Below the pieces are notes generated by a model that did no database searches, was not told where the DNA came from, and worked only from the letters and a program-made list of their open reading frames with translations. Shown piece after piece: positions 25,467 to 34,225 of a DNA stretch of 64,000 bases (positions are counted from its first letter, which is position 1; each line of letters starts with the position of its first letter). Made by a program: the position numbers and the translations under genes. Source of the DNA: Paenibacillus sp. G2S3 (GTDB lineage Bacteria; Bacillota; Bacilli; Paenibacillales; Paenibacillaceae); the NCBI RefSeq assembly GCF_030123105.1, contig NZ_CP126095.1, forward strand, positions 434,001-498,000, read 5' to 3'.

Positions 25467-26516
25467 CTACTCCGCCGGTAAAAAATCATTCGTGAATGCA
25501 CTAGCTGCATCCAGCGGTTTATCCAGCAGCTTCAGATCATACATCCAGTCGCCGTAATTCTGCCAGACCTCGGTTTTTTGCTCGCCCCAGCGGGGTGCAT
25601 CGTCCTTGTATTTCGGGCTGAGCCATTTTTGGCTAGCTAGGACAAGCTCGGTATCTAGATCAGGCACAGCTTTAGATAATGTAGCGGCTGCCTCTTCCGG
25701 ATGATCAATAGCATACTGATACCCTTTTGATGTAGCTTTCAGGAAAGCCTTCACCAAATCTGGATTCTCTGTGATCTGCTTCTCGCTCGTTGTTAGCACA
25801 GGCGTGTAATAATCAAGCTGAGGCGCATAATCCTTTAAGTACAGCATATCCAGAGGTTCACCACGCAGTTCAGCCTCAATACCGGTCCATGCGTAGAAGA
25901 TCCAAGCGAAATCAATGTCGCGTTTTACGGCTGTAAAATAATCTGCTTCCCCAATACTGATTAGCTTCACCTTTTTCACATCGCCACCAACAGGGTCCAT
26001 GATCGCCTTCATGGCTGCTTCTTCAGCAGGAGAGCCCCAACCGCCGTAGGTTTTACCCTCAAAATCTTTTGGTGATTTAATATTGCGGTCTACTGGAGCG
26101 GCGAATCCCGAAGTATTATGCTGAATAATGGCTGCAATCGAGACAAGGGGAACGCCTTGTAGACGGGCTAGAGTCAATCCTTCCTGAGCGCTGATCCCAA
26201 AAGCAGCTTCGCCAGAAGTAACCATGGTATCGGAACCCGCGGCGCCAGGTTGAACGATTTCTACATCCAGACCTTCTTCCGCGTAATAACCAAGATCCTT
26301 GGCTACGTATAGACCGGTGTGGTTCGTATTCGGTGTCCAATCCAGTGCAACCTTAACTTTGGTAAGCTCTTTCGGAGCATTTGATCCGGTCGCTGCATTC
26401 GATTCCGCAGCATTTCCTTTGTTTCCGGCTGTATTCCCATTGTTGCTGCCGCATCCAGCAATCGCAAGAATGAGCATACAGATGAGGCTCAGCATGAGTG
26501 CTTTTTTGAGTTGCAT
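25467..26516 (-). CDS. thiY: ThiY-type substrate-binding lipoprotein (NMT1/THI5-like)
   Basis: A 349-residue lipoprotein. The signal peptide ends in LAIAGC, so the mature protein is anchored at Cys22 on the outer face of the membrane. The body is an NMT1/THI5-like binding fold: VKVALDWTPNTNHTGLYVAKDLGYYAEEGLDVEIVQPG is characteristic of formylaminopyrimidine/HMP-binding proteins. It captures the pyrimidine precursor and hands it to the ThiX-type permease. AAAGGAG precedes the start, and the upstream leader contains a TPP riboswitch and terminator. Confidence 0.92.
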   Translation of the reverse strand: MQLKKALMLSLICMLILAIAGCGSNNGNTAGNKGNAAESNAATGSNAPKELTKVKVALDWTPNTNHTGLYVAKDLGYYAEEGLDVEIVQPGAAGSDTMVTSGEAAFGISAQEGLTLARLQGVPLVSIAAIIQHNTSGFAAPVDRNIKSPKDFEGKTYGGWGSPAEEAAMKAIMDPVGGDVKKVKLISIGEADYFTAVKRDIDFAWIFYAWTGIEAELRGEPLDMLYLKDYAPQLDYYTPVLTTSEKQITENPDLVKAFLKATSKGYQYAIDHPEEAAATLSKAVPDLDTELVLASQKWLSPKYKDDAPRWGEQKTEVWQNYGDWMYDLKLLDKPLDAASAFTNDFLPAE

Positions 26517-26611
26517 GTTTTCTTCTCTCCTTTAAGGTTGCCAGATCCCGTCATCCAACATGAATCATAAAGTGTAGTATGTACATTTCTTCTACATCTT
26601 TTGTGATCTAC

Positions 26612-26643
26612 ACAAAAAAAGCGCCCCGAGTGATCGGGACGCT
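26612..26643 (-). terminator. Expression-platform terminator of the TPP riboswitch
   Basis: On the minus strand AGCGTCCCG and CGGGGCGCT form a stem with a GT pair, followed by TTTTTTTG. It lies between the aptamer and thiY, so ligand binding should end transcription. Confidence 0.85.
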
Positions 26644-26693
26644 GGCTTGGCGCTAGGTTAGTAAAGGTCACAGGGACCAAAACCAATTGGCGA

Positions 26694-26780
26694 TTCCTAC
26701 GCTGGCATTATCCAGATCAGGTATAAGGGTCAGTATCTTGTGGGATACAATCTCAGCCGGCCAATTCCAGCACCCCTGGT
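26694..26780 (-). ncRNA. TPP (THI-box) riboswitch aptamer
   Basis: The minus strand shows all conserved elements in order: GGGGTGC at the 5' side, CTGAGA, ACCCTTA, ACCTGATCTGGATAATGCC and AGCGTAGGAA. The aptamer is followed by the terminator at 26612-26643 and then by thiY. High thiamine pyrophosphate should switch the transporter operon off. Confidence 0.97.
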
Positions 26781-26944
26781 TCTATGAAGTTAACGGGTAT
26801 TTCCACGTGCAATATAAGCAAGTATAAGTGTTGTACCTATACTTTATATCTTATATTTCTCGCATACGGTGTATTATAGACGGCTGTTCTCGGAATGTCT
26901 AGTAGCACGCTCCTAAATTTTTCAAATCTATGGCTGCCATTTCG

Positions 26945-28396
26945 TCAGTCTAGATCTTTATATTTCTTTCGGTGACGCCGCTTAAGCTCACTAACCAGAG
27001 CACCTAACGTAAGGACAACGCTGACCATTATCCCGCTCATAATCACGAAGAGAGCAAGAAACTCAAAGGGCGAATAGCTGATCATTTTACTCCATTGAAT
27101 CTTTCCATCCAGATCGTCAATGACCTGATTCATGCCATAAATCCCACTTACCACCGTAAATACAGTGAGGATCATCAGCAGATTATCCCGGCGCTTGGAC
27201 TGGAATTTATCTTGATACTGAAACAGGTCAGTCAAGGTTTCTTTCACTTCCTCGAACAGAGCGTCGTTTCCGTATACTTTACGCAGCTGAAGAAAAATCT
27301 CCCGTCCTTGCGACTGTGAAATCAGCTCCAAGAAATAGAACTTTGCCGAGAATTTATTAATCGAGTAGATTAAATTATCGATCTCATCATAATCGTGGTT
27401 TATGCGTAGTCGGGAATGCATATTTGCCAGCTTTAGCAGAACAATTTTGTGGAAAATATTGAGTAGAAATCCGTAATAATATTGCCCGTACATCTGGTTG
27501 GCCAGGTTAACGGCAATCTTCGGTTCAGCTCGTGTCATGCAGCAAAAGGTCTGCTCATTCATCATATAATACGTGTCTGGACCCCATCGATTATAGGAAT
27601 GCTCATGACAATAGTTCGCAATATACGCTGGATCGCTGGCACTGGCATAGGGCTTCCCGTTCAGATCAATTCCATCAAGCTGAGAGGCGCGATAGCGTAG
27701 ATTTACACTAATCTCATCAGAATCTTCTTCATTCTGAAAGCCGTAAAAGGCCTGCACCTGCATTCTTTCATCTACGAAAAAGGGGAGCGTCTCGAAATAA
27801 GCCCCATTGATATCCGAATGATCTAGAAAAGGCTCCAGTCCATCCACCAGATTTCGGAAGACAAAATCCTCCACCATCTCAAAGGTCTCTTCCCCGCAAT
27901 GGATATAAGTATAGTCATCCTGTACGAAGGTGTTCTCAAGTGCTCGGAAGCGGTCCGCGAATTCGAGTGCAATACTAAAGGGAATCGAATCCCCCTCAAG
28001 CTGGACACGTATCGTCACAAATCCAAGCTGAAAAGGACATATGAATATATCCGTCGAGAGAACTTTAAAAAATATGGACTGCTGCGGAATCTCCAGAATA
28101 CAGTCCAGATTATTTACTCTGGAAAAGCGGCGGAAAGAGTCAGCATCCTTCTGTCGTGGAAAAAGGATGTGTGCAGCAAACGGTAAATAGGTGCGCTCCA
28201 TTCGTTCATGGGAAACACAGTAGCCTTCTCCATAATAGGCATTTTCCAGTTCTTTATTATCCAGAAAAAAACGTGTGAAGCCATCATCCTGCAACTGCTG
28301 GATAAGCTTTTTAGAATCGCCCTTTTTTATTGAAAAGGGAAAAATAAACTGCATAAGCGCAGTATGTAATAAAGGCTCAGTTGAAAGCTTATCCAT
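26945..28396 (-). CDS. CorA-like membrane protein with a long divergent N-terminal domain
   Basis: A 483-residue protein with a soluble N-terminal region of about 400 residues that I do not recognise. Two C-terminal membrane segments follow, at about 402-418 and 442-464, with a basic tail. The first segment ends in YGMNQ (residues 420-424), the GMN signature of CorA-family Mg2+ channels, followed by a short outer loop and the second segment, as in CorA. A long helix-forming region precedes the first segment. CorA proteins form pentameric Mg2+ or Co2+/Zn2+ channels. The rest does not look like a standard CorA cytoplasmic funnel, and the loop lacks the MPEL element. It is expressed alone; function as a cation channel is inferred only. 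Confidence 0.6.
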   Translation of the reverse strand: MDKLSTEPLLHTALMQFIFPFSIKKGDSKKLIQQLQDDGFTRFFLDNKELENAYYGEGYCVSHERMERTYLPFAAHILFPRQKDADSFRRFSRVNNLDCILEIPQQSIFFKVLSTDIFICPFQLGFVTIRVQLEGDSIPFSIALEFADRFRALENTFVQDDYTYIHCGEETFEMVEDFVFRNLVDGLEPFLDHSDINGAYFETLPFFVDERMQVQAFYGFQNEEDSDEISVNLRYRASQLDGIDLNGKPYASASDPAYIANYCHEHSYNRWGPDTYYMMNEQTFCCMTRAEPKIAVNLANQMYGQYYYGFLLNIFHKIVLLKLANMHSRLRINHDYDEIDNLIYSINKFSAKFYFLELISQSQGREIFLQLRKVYGNDALFEEVKETLTDLFQYQDKFQSKRRDNLLMILTVFTVVSGIYGMNQVIDDLDGKIQWSKMISYSPFEFLALFVIMSGIMVSVVLTLGALVSELKRRHRKKYKDLD

Positions 28397-28476
28397 TCAT
28401 CGTCCATCCTTGTGCTCAGAATATGCTTATAGATGACATTACCCTAAAAGGATTAGGTTGATACCATTCTAACATT

Positions 28477-29691
28477 CTAAATACTGGAACTCTTTCTTTG
28501 CACTGCTTGCCTGGATTGGAATCTCCATGCGGCAATGCTCAGCAAGAACAAAAAGGCGGCAAAACCGGCAAGTAACCCAGCGGTTTGTGCCACTTTTAGA
28601 TGGTCCATAGACCAGCCCATGAATAGGGGCAGCAGGGCTCCACCGACACCTCCAGCAGCGATCATTATACTAGGTGTCGACTCTTCGGCTCCTGGCAGCA
28701 TCTTGCTGGAGAAGACTAAAGCAATGGAGAAAATACCAGACATAAATAGCCCAAGCAGTAAAATGACAATGAACGCAGCCACTCGATTCTCCGTGAACGG
28801 AAAAAGAGTCAGCAGTAACAAGGTCAGTAAACAGCTGCTCAAAATGTACACGCGATAAGAAATTTTCTCTGCGATCACTCCAGCAAACAGTCTTCCCGTA
28901 GACATAGCTAGCCAAAAGAAAGTGACTGTCAGCGCCGCCGCAGATTCCGTCATCCCTAGCTTGGCGATAAAGATGGCGGGCATAAAGTTGACCAGACTCA
29001 TCTCTGTACCTACATAGAGAAAGAAGAAAAGGATGAAGATGCCCAGCAGAATCCATTGCTTCCCTTTATACGGAAGCTGTGTGCTGGACTGCGAGGAATG
29101 CGAAGTTACTGAGACTTTGCGAGGGGCTCGCTCGTCTAGTATGCGCTGCAGATTCCCAAAATGGCCTCTTCCCCAGAGAATGAGGGAAATTAATGAGAAG
29201 CCAGCGACAATTAGAAATGCCAATCTCCATGCTCCGGTAGCAATGAGCGGACTGGCGATAAGAGGCATTACGAGTGCTCCTATCCCAAATAGGACTTCAA
29301 GTCGGCTCATCGCAATAGCGGTTCCTTCTGTCACAGCTCCGATAATGATGGTGCCGATGACGGCTTCGATCATGCCGAAACCAAAGCCAGCCGCAACAGC
29401 GATGACATACATCCATCCCCAAGGTGGTAGAAAAGCATACGCAATTTCAGCGGTCAGGAGAAGAGCGGTGGCGATAATGATGCCTCCACGTTTGCCAAAA
29501 CGGCGATTGAGTAGGGGAGAGACAAGCACACCAGCAAGAAAACCAGCGAATTGACTAAAAATTAATTGCCCGCCGGCACTATAATTTTGGTCATAATGCT
29601 TTAACAGAACGGGAAGAATAGATCCCAGCACTACATGAGCAAGTCCAATGACAAAGTAGGAAAGACAGCCAATCCAGATCAGTTTTTTCAC
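28477..29691 (-). CDS. MFS transporter
   Basis: A 404-residue membrane protein with 12 predicted segments in two halves separated by a hydrophilic loop near residues 178-210. Motif-A-like sequence (RRFGKRGG, about residues 63-70) follows segment two. It resembles the sugar/proton-type MFS proteins of the FucP or YfkF kind rather than DHA pumps. The substrate is unknown. It reads leftward into the CorA-like gene with only 80 bases between stop and start, and no clear terminator, so the two may share a transcript. Confidence 0.85.
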   Translation of the reverse strand: MKKLIWIGCLSYFVIGLAHVVLGSILPVLLKHYDQNYSAGGQLIFSQFAGFLAGVLVSPLLNRRFGKRGGIIIATALLLTAEIAYAFLPPWGWMYVIAVAAGFGFGMIEAVIGTIIIGAVTEGTAIAMSRLEVLFGIGALVMPLIASPLIATGAWRLAFLIVAGFSLISLILWGRGHFGNLQRILDERAPRKVSVTSHSSQSSTQLPYKGKQWILLGIFILFFFLYVGTEMSLVNFMPAIFIAKLGMTESAAALTVTFFWLAMSTGRLFAGVIAEKISYRVYILSSCLLTLLLLTLFPFTENRVAAFIVILLLGLFMSGIFSIALVFSSKMLPGAEESTPSIMIAAGGVGGALLPLFMGWSMDHLKVAQTAGLLAGFAAFLFLLSIAAWRFQSRQAVQRKSSSI

Positions 29692-29852
29692 GAAATAGGC
29701 TCCTTAGCTAGAAGTAGGTTTATGGGATGTGGTCGGATTCAATTTGGACCTAAAGGGTACATTATAACAAGCACCATAATTATGATAAGTCCAAACCGAG
29801 AGCTTGGATATATAAACTTTTGTTTATATGCATGAAAGGAGAGATTTACGTA

Positions 29853-30272
29853 ATGGATAACAAACAACTAGAACAACTCATTATTAAGGCACTGGATAAT
29901 AACAAGTTCGGTTCCTTCGGTACGATCGAAGGAGGAAACAAACCCAAAGTTCGTTACATGGCTATTTTCCATGAAGGATTGAAAATTTATTTAGCTACGA
30001 ATCGGAAGACGCATAAGGTAGAAGAATTATCAGATAATCCGAATACATTTTTGCTACTTGGCTATGAGTCAGGTGGAAGCAAAGAGGTGCTGGAGATTGA
30101 AGCAACTGCTGCTGTCTCTATGGATGAAGGACTGCGCACGAAGGTGTGGAATAAAGAGCTTGAGCCGTGGTTTACTGGACCCGACGACCCTAATTATGTG
30201 ATTCTTGAGCTTACTCCAACACGTATCGAGTACATCGGTAGTAATAAAGAGCATGGTGTTTGGACTCCCTAA
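29853..30272 (+). CDS. Pyridoxamine 5'-phosphate oxidase-like flavin-binding protein
   Basis: A 139-residue split-barrel protein of the PNPOx-like/general-stress-protein-26 type: FGSFGTIEGGNKPKVRYMAI is the first flavin-contact strand, followed by KIYLATNRKTHKVEELSDNP. Members bind FMN or F420 and reduce small molecules; many are uncharacterised. The short length indicates it is not a true PdxH. ATG 29853 follows AAAGGAGAG; a longer frame from 29820 lacks a ribosome site. A terminator follows, so it is monocistronic. Confidence 0.85.
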   Translation: MDNKQLEQLIIKALDNNKFGSFGTIEGGNKPKVRYMAIFHEGLKIYLATNRKTHKVEELSDNPNTFLLLGYESGGSKEVLEIEATAAVSMDEGLRTKVWNKELEPWFTGPDDPNYVILELTPTRIEYIGSNKEHGVWTP

Positions 30273-30292
30273 GCCCATTTCAAATGATTCCG

Positions 30293-30334
30293 AAAGCCTT
30301 CCTATCCCACTGAGGATTAGGAGGGCTTTTTTTT
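30293..30334 (+). terminator. Rho-independent terminator after the PNPOx-like gene
   Basis: AAAGCCTTCCTA and TAGGAGGGCTTT pair with one G-T, followed by eight T residues in all. Confidence 0.85.
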
Positions 30335-30379
30335 GAAAATATAAGAAAGCATAAGTCCCTGAGTGTTCCTGTTAAAACA

Positions 30380-30388
30380 TGTTATAAT
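30380..30388 (+). promoter_or_regulatory. Extended -10 promoter element for the second two-component system
   Basis: TGTTATAAT is a TGnTATAAT extended -10 box, 45 bases upstream of the response-regulator ATG. No good -35 is seen, which an extended -10 tolerates. Confidence 0.5.
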
Positions 30389-30432
30389 GACTTCAACTTT
30401 TTACTTAATTTCTCAGGGAGGACTTAAAATAC

Positions 30433-31107
30433 ATGAGCGTTACTCTGTTATATATTGAAGATGATCGTGAAATCGGCAGTGTTGTTTCTGCGGATTTAAG
30501 TGAACGTGGTTATAGTGTACGTTGGCTACGGAGCGGGGAGGGAGCGACGGAGGAAGCAGCATCTTGTCAATTGGCTATTCTGGATGTAATGCTTCCAGGT
30601 CTGGATGGATTTACTGTTGGACAACGCTTGAAGCGGGTGTACCCTAAGCTACCGATCTTGATGCTCTCCGCACGAACTTCAATTGATGATAAGCTGCAGG
30701 GGCTTGAGTTCGCAGACGATTATTTGACCAAGCCTTTTCATCCGGATGAATTGGCGGCCCGTATCGAGGTGCTGCTCAGACGGAATGGAGCATCTGCTCA
30801 GGAATCGCTCACGCTTAAGCACCTTGTCGTTTATGAAGGGGATAACCGAGTAATAAATGCTCAGACGCAAGAAGAAATCATGCTTACAGGTAAGCAATTT
30901 CAGATTTTTTCTTATTTGCTACGCCATCTTGGTCAGATTATGACGAAGGAGCAGATCTATGAAACGGTCTGGGGGGAGAGCTATATCGAAGGGGACAAGA
31001 CACTGATGGTACATATTCGCTATTTGCGTGAAAAGTTAGAGCTAGATCCGGGAAGTCCGGAAATTATTGAAACGGTCCGGGGGATCGGATATCGGGTAAG
31101 AGCATGA
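30433..31107 (+). CDS. Response regulator, OmpR/PhoB family
   Basis: A 224-residue regulator. The receiver has the acidic pocket (EDDRE), phospho-acceptor D51 (LAILDVMLPGLDG) and TKPFHPDEL lysine; the C-terminal winged helix (residues about 130-222) ends RGIGYRVRA. It is coupled to the kinase gene (ATGA overlap at 31104-31107) and to a LanFEG-type ABC transporter downstream, which it probably activates in response to a cell-envelope peptide. AGGGAGGAC precedes the ATG. Confidence 0.95.
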   Translation: MSVTLLYIEDDREIGSVVSADLSERGYSVRWLRSGEGATEEAASCQLAILDVMLPGLDGFTVGQRLKRVYPKLPILMLSARTSIDDKLQGLEFADDYLTKPFHPDELAARIEVLLRRNGASAQESLTLKHLVVYEGDNRVINAQTQEEIMLTGKQFQIFSYLLRHLGQIMTKEQIYETVWGESYIEGDKTLMVHIRYLREKLELDPGSPEIIETVRGIGYRVRA

Positions 31108-32528
31108 GGGGGTTAGGACGCATTCGCAAGCAGCGTAGCTCCTCTTTGCTATCGGGATATTTGCTTATTATCGTTTCTGCACTGCTTTTTATTCCTGTGG
31201 TTCTGCCGTTATCTTTTGTTCTCTACAATATGATTAATGAAGTGACTAAAGGGGCTCCATCTGTAGACACCTCTCTGTATTCGAGTGTTGCAGCGCTGGA
31301 GACCATGTGGCATAAAGAGGCGCTTCAATTGGAGGATGTTTCTTCGGAAGCCATAAATGAGCGTCTACATGAACTGAGCCGGAAATACACTGAGGCTACT
31401 ATGTTTTGGGTAGATGGGCAGGGAATGACCCAGTTGATTCTCACACCTGATGAAGGCAATCCGGATCATGGCAGCGGAGTTCCGGAGGAGTGGACTGCGG
31501 CTGAGGCTATTTTTTTTATGAAAGAAAGTACAAAGCGTGATCCTTTAGCCATCGTCGCCTTCATGGGAGACCGAGTGGATGCGGGTAAAGGGTTTATTGT
31601 AATGCAAATTCCAAACAAGCTGCTAAACAAAGGGGCCTATGGGGGAGTCGGGGCTTGGGCTTTGTATTACTTTGTGCTCTTTGTACTTTTTGGAGGGTTC
31701 GCACTGGTTTCTTTGCTGTTCTTTAGAAAAATACGCAAACGGTTATTGCAGCTACAAACGGCGATGACGATTACAGGACCGGATAGAATGCCTAGGCCTA
31801 TAGCGACAGGCAAACTAGACGAGATCGGACGATTGGAGGAAGCCTTTAATACGATGGTCGTGAAACTGGATGAAAGTCGACGTAGGGAAATAGAAGAAGA
31901 GGAGCTACGCAAGCGTCTAGTATCCAACCTATCTCATGATTTGCGTACACCGCTTACAGTCATCCGCAGCCACATCCATGTAATGACTAAGGAGAGCTTA
32001 ACTCCAAAAGGGCAACAGTCCCTACAGCTAATGGATGAGCGTATCGCGGATCTTAGCGTCTTGATTGAGAATCTTTTATCCTATAATCTACTGAGCAGCG
32101 GAAGGATCACCTTAAAGCCGGAACGTAAAGATGTCTTGCGTTTGCTGCGGGAAAGTGCGGCTGCTTGGTACCCCGTATGGGAAAAAGAGGGTTTCGAGAT
32201 CGATATTGATTTGGAGGCTGAGCCGTTATTCTGGATGGTGGACGAGGTGTGGTTTCGCCGTATTCTCGACAATCTGTTTCAGAATATTGTTCGTCATGCT
32301 AGTAGTGGTCTTTATGTAGGAATTTCTACGGAGCCCCGTAATGGGCAACGTGTCGTTATGATTACGGACCATGGCAGAGGCATCCAAAGTCCATCCGATT
32401 ACAAAGGGGCAGGATTAGGGCTGTCCATCGTAGATCTTCTAATAAAACATATGGAGCTAGAATGGGATATGGAAAGTACAGGAGATGGCACCTCCGTTGT
32501 AATCCTTAATCCGCAGAGCGAAATTTAA
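31104..32528 (+). CDS. Sensor histidine kinase with extracytoplasmic domain and HAMP
   Basis: A 474-residue kinase. Membrane segments lie at residues about 16-42 and 183-206 and enclose an outer sensor domain of some 140 residues. A HAMP linker follows (LQTAMTITGPDRMPRPIATGKLDEIGRLEEAFN is its core). The phospho-acceptor is H278 in NLSHDLRTPLT; N, G1 and G2 boxes include NLFQNIVRH, DHGRGI and GAGLGLSIVDLL. Unlike the kinase at 8.3 kb it has a full outer domain, so it senses a ligand itself. Partner: the overlapping response regulator. Confidence 0.93.
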   Translation: MRGLGRIRKQRSSSLLSGYLLIIVSALLFIPVVLPLSFVLYNMINEVTKGAPSVDTSLYSSVAALETMWHKEALQLEDVSSEAINERLHELSRKYTEATMFWVDGQGMTQLILTPDEGNPDHGSGVPEEWTAAEAIFFMKESTKRDPLAIVAFMGDRVDAGKGFIVMQIPNKLLNKGAYGGVGAWALYYFVLFVLFGGFALVSLLFFRKIRKRLLQLQTAMTITGPDRMPRPIATGKLDEIGRLEEAFNTMVVKLDESRRREIEEEELRKRLVSNLSHDLRTPLTVIRSHIHVMTKESLTPKGQQSLQLMDERIADLSVLIENLLSYNLLSSGRITLKPERKDVLRLLRESAAAWYPVWEKEGFEIDIDLEAEPLFWMVDEVWFRRILDNLFQNIVRHASSGLYVGISTEPRNGQRVVMITDHGRGIQSPSDYKGAGLGLSIVDLLIKHMELEWDMESTGDGTSVVILNPQSEI

Positions 32529-32598
32529 ACAAAACTTAAACTTCGTGCCGCCTTGTTCTTAACCTTGGGACGTTATGCTAATTACCGAGGTGAGGAAC

Positions 32599-33510
32599 AT
32601 GAAAGAAACAGTGATTGAAACGAAGGATTTGTTGAAAAAATACCGTGGCCGGGCTGCGGTGGAAAGTTTAAATTTGAATATCCGTAAGGGAGAGATTTAT
32701 GGCTTTCTAGGCCCAAACGGGGCTGGGAAAACAACGACGATTCGCATGCTGCTTGGACTGATCACTCCGACATCTGGAAGGATTGAAGTGTTCGGCCAGG
32801 ATCTTCGCAAGCATAAGCTGCAAATTTTGCGGAAGGTAGGGTCGCTTGTTGAATCCCCGTCCTATTACGGGCACTTAAGCGCTGTGGATAATCTTGAAGC
32901 CATCCGGCGTATCCTTGGTGCTCCGAAGTCACGGATTGCTGAGGTGCTTGATATTGTTTCCTTAACAGGGGAAGAGAAACGTCCGGTTAAAGGATTCTCC
33001 CTCGGGATGAAGCAGAGACTAGGTATTGCTGCTGCCTTGCTCGGGGAACCGGAGCTGCTTATTCTGGATGAGCCGACGAATGGACTTGACCCGTCAGGAA
33101 TTCAGGAAATTCGCGGACTGATTAAACGATTGCCACAGGAACAAGGGATTACTGTCGTAGTATCCAGTCATCTACTTAGTGAAATTGAGCAAATGGCGGA
33201 TACCGTAGGTATCATTCGCCAAGGGCAAATGGTGTACCAAGATAGTATAACGAATCTGCAGCGTCAGGCTGGTGGAGAAATGCGTCTAGCGGTCTCGGAC
33301 CCAGAGTCCGCGCTGCGTCTTGCTGAAGAACGGGGGTACACAGGGATACTTCAAGACCAAAAGCTAGTCTTCTCCCGGATGATCGATGCAAGAGTTGCCT
33401 TGCTAGTCAAAGCCTTGGTAGAGAATGGGCATGCTATTTATCGTGTAGAGGAGCGGAGACAATCACTTGAGGACTTCTTCCTGCAGGTTGTAGGAGGAGA
33501 GGAATCATGA
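32599..33510 (+). CDS. ABC transporter ATPase, LanF/BcrA-type
   Basis: A 303-residue nucleotide-binding subunit. Walker A is GPNGAGKTTT, signature FSLGMKQR, Walker B LLILDEPTNGLDPSG. The Q-loop position reads VGSLVESPSYYGHL: the usual glutamine is replaced by glutamate, the E-loop that distinguishes lantibiotic-immunity LanF proteins. With the two overlapping permease genes it would form a LanFEG-type exporter that removes lantibiotics or bacitracin-like peptides from the membrane. ATG 32599 follows GAGGTGAGG; an ATG at 32575 lacks a site. Confidence 0.9.
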   Translation: MKETVIETKDLLKKYRGRAAVESLNLNIRKGEIYGFLGPNGAGKTTTIRMLLGLITPTSGRIEVFGQDLRKHKLQILRKVGSLVESPSYYGHLSAVDNLEAIRRILGAPKSRIAEVLDIVSLTGEEKRPVKGFSLGMKQRLGIAAALLGEPELLILDEPTNGLDPSGIQEIRGLIKRLPQEQGITVVVSSHLLSEIEQMADTVGIIRQGQMVYQDSITNLQRQAGGEMRLAVSDPESALRLAEERGYTGILQDQKLVFSRMIDARVALLVKALVENGHAIYRVEERRQSLEDFFLQVVGGEES

Positions 33511-34223
33511 TGTGGCGGGCATTGTCGGCGGATTGGCTAAAAATCCGTGGCAAGGGACTCTGGTTTTTAGTGTTTCTTGGACCGCTTGGACTTGTGGCCA
33601 TGCAAGGCTTGAACTTCGGACTTCGTTATGATTATCTTCGCGAGCAGTATAGCGCGGATTTATGGGGTGGGCTTCTGAACAATGTGGCTGCATTTGTGCC
33701 TATTGCTCTTTTTCTCGGAGGGACCTTATTATGCTCGTTGATTGCAAATGTAGAACATCAGATGAGCTCGTGGAAGCAGCTCTTGGCGCTACCTATCTCA
33801 CGTACTTCAGTATTTATGGCTAAGCTGGTGTTATGTCTGGTGCTAGTGGCGGTTTCTTGTTTGCTGCTCTCGGTGGGTACAGTTGGTTTAGGGCTTGTCT
33901 TGGGCTTCAAGGTCGAACTGATTCCGTATTTGGATGTGTTACGAATTGGCTTTGTATCCTATATTGCGGCGTTGCCGGTTATCGCTTTGCAGCTGTGGCT
34001 TTCCTTGGCTAACCGTAATCAGACATTGCCGGTTGCTCTTGGAATAACCTTATCTCTGGTGTCTATCTTCTCCATGCTACTTTCGGAGTGGGTTCCTTTA
34101 ACATGGCCATATATGGCCTGGGATTCTTCGCATCGTCTCTTATTTAGCGGTGCAGGGTTACTGCTGGGGCTGCTGATTCTTTTGCCTGGTGCAGTGCACT
34201 TCGCAAGAAAGGATGTGGATTAA
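33507..34223 (+). CDS. LanE/MutE-like ABC permease
   Basis: A 238-residue ABC-2-type permease with six hydrophobic segments and no soluble domain. Its length, the DWLKIRGKGLWFLVFLGPLG opening and position after an E-loop ATPase are those of the lantibiotic-immunity permease family MutE/EpiE. It overlaps the ATPase stop by four bases (ATGA) and ends two bases before the next permease, so the three are translationally coupled. Confidence 0.85.
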   Translation: MMWRALSADWLKIRGKGLWFLVFLGPLGLVAMQGLNFGLRYDYLREQYSADLWGGLLNNVAAFVPIALFLGGTLLCSLIANVEHQMSSWKQLLALPISRTSVFMAKLVLCLVLVAVSCLLLSVGTVGLGLVLGFKVELIPYLDVLRIGFVSYIAALPVIALQLWLSLANRNQTLPVALGITLSLVSIFSMLLSEWVPLTWPYMAWDSSHRLLFSGAGLLLGLLILLPGAVHFARKDVD

Positions 34224-34225
34224 CG

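Noticed and set aside
26600..26800. A protein frame read through the riboswitch region upstream of thiY (26489-26686)
   Set aside because: The segment is fully explained by the TPP aptamer and terminator, and thiY has its own ribosome site and signal peptide at 26516.
29033..29554. Plus-strand frame of 173 codons opposite the MFS gene at 28477-29691
   Set aside because: Composition is that of an antisense shadow of membrane-protein codons; no ribosome site and no recognisable motif.
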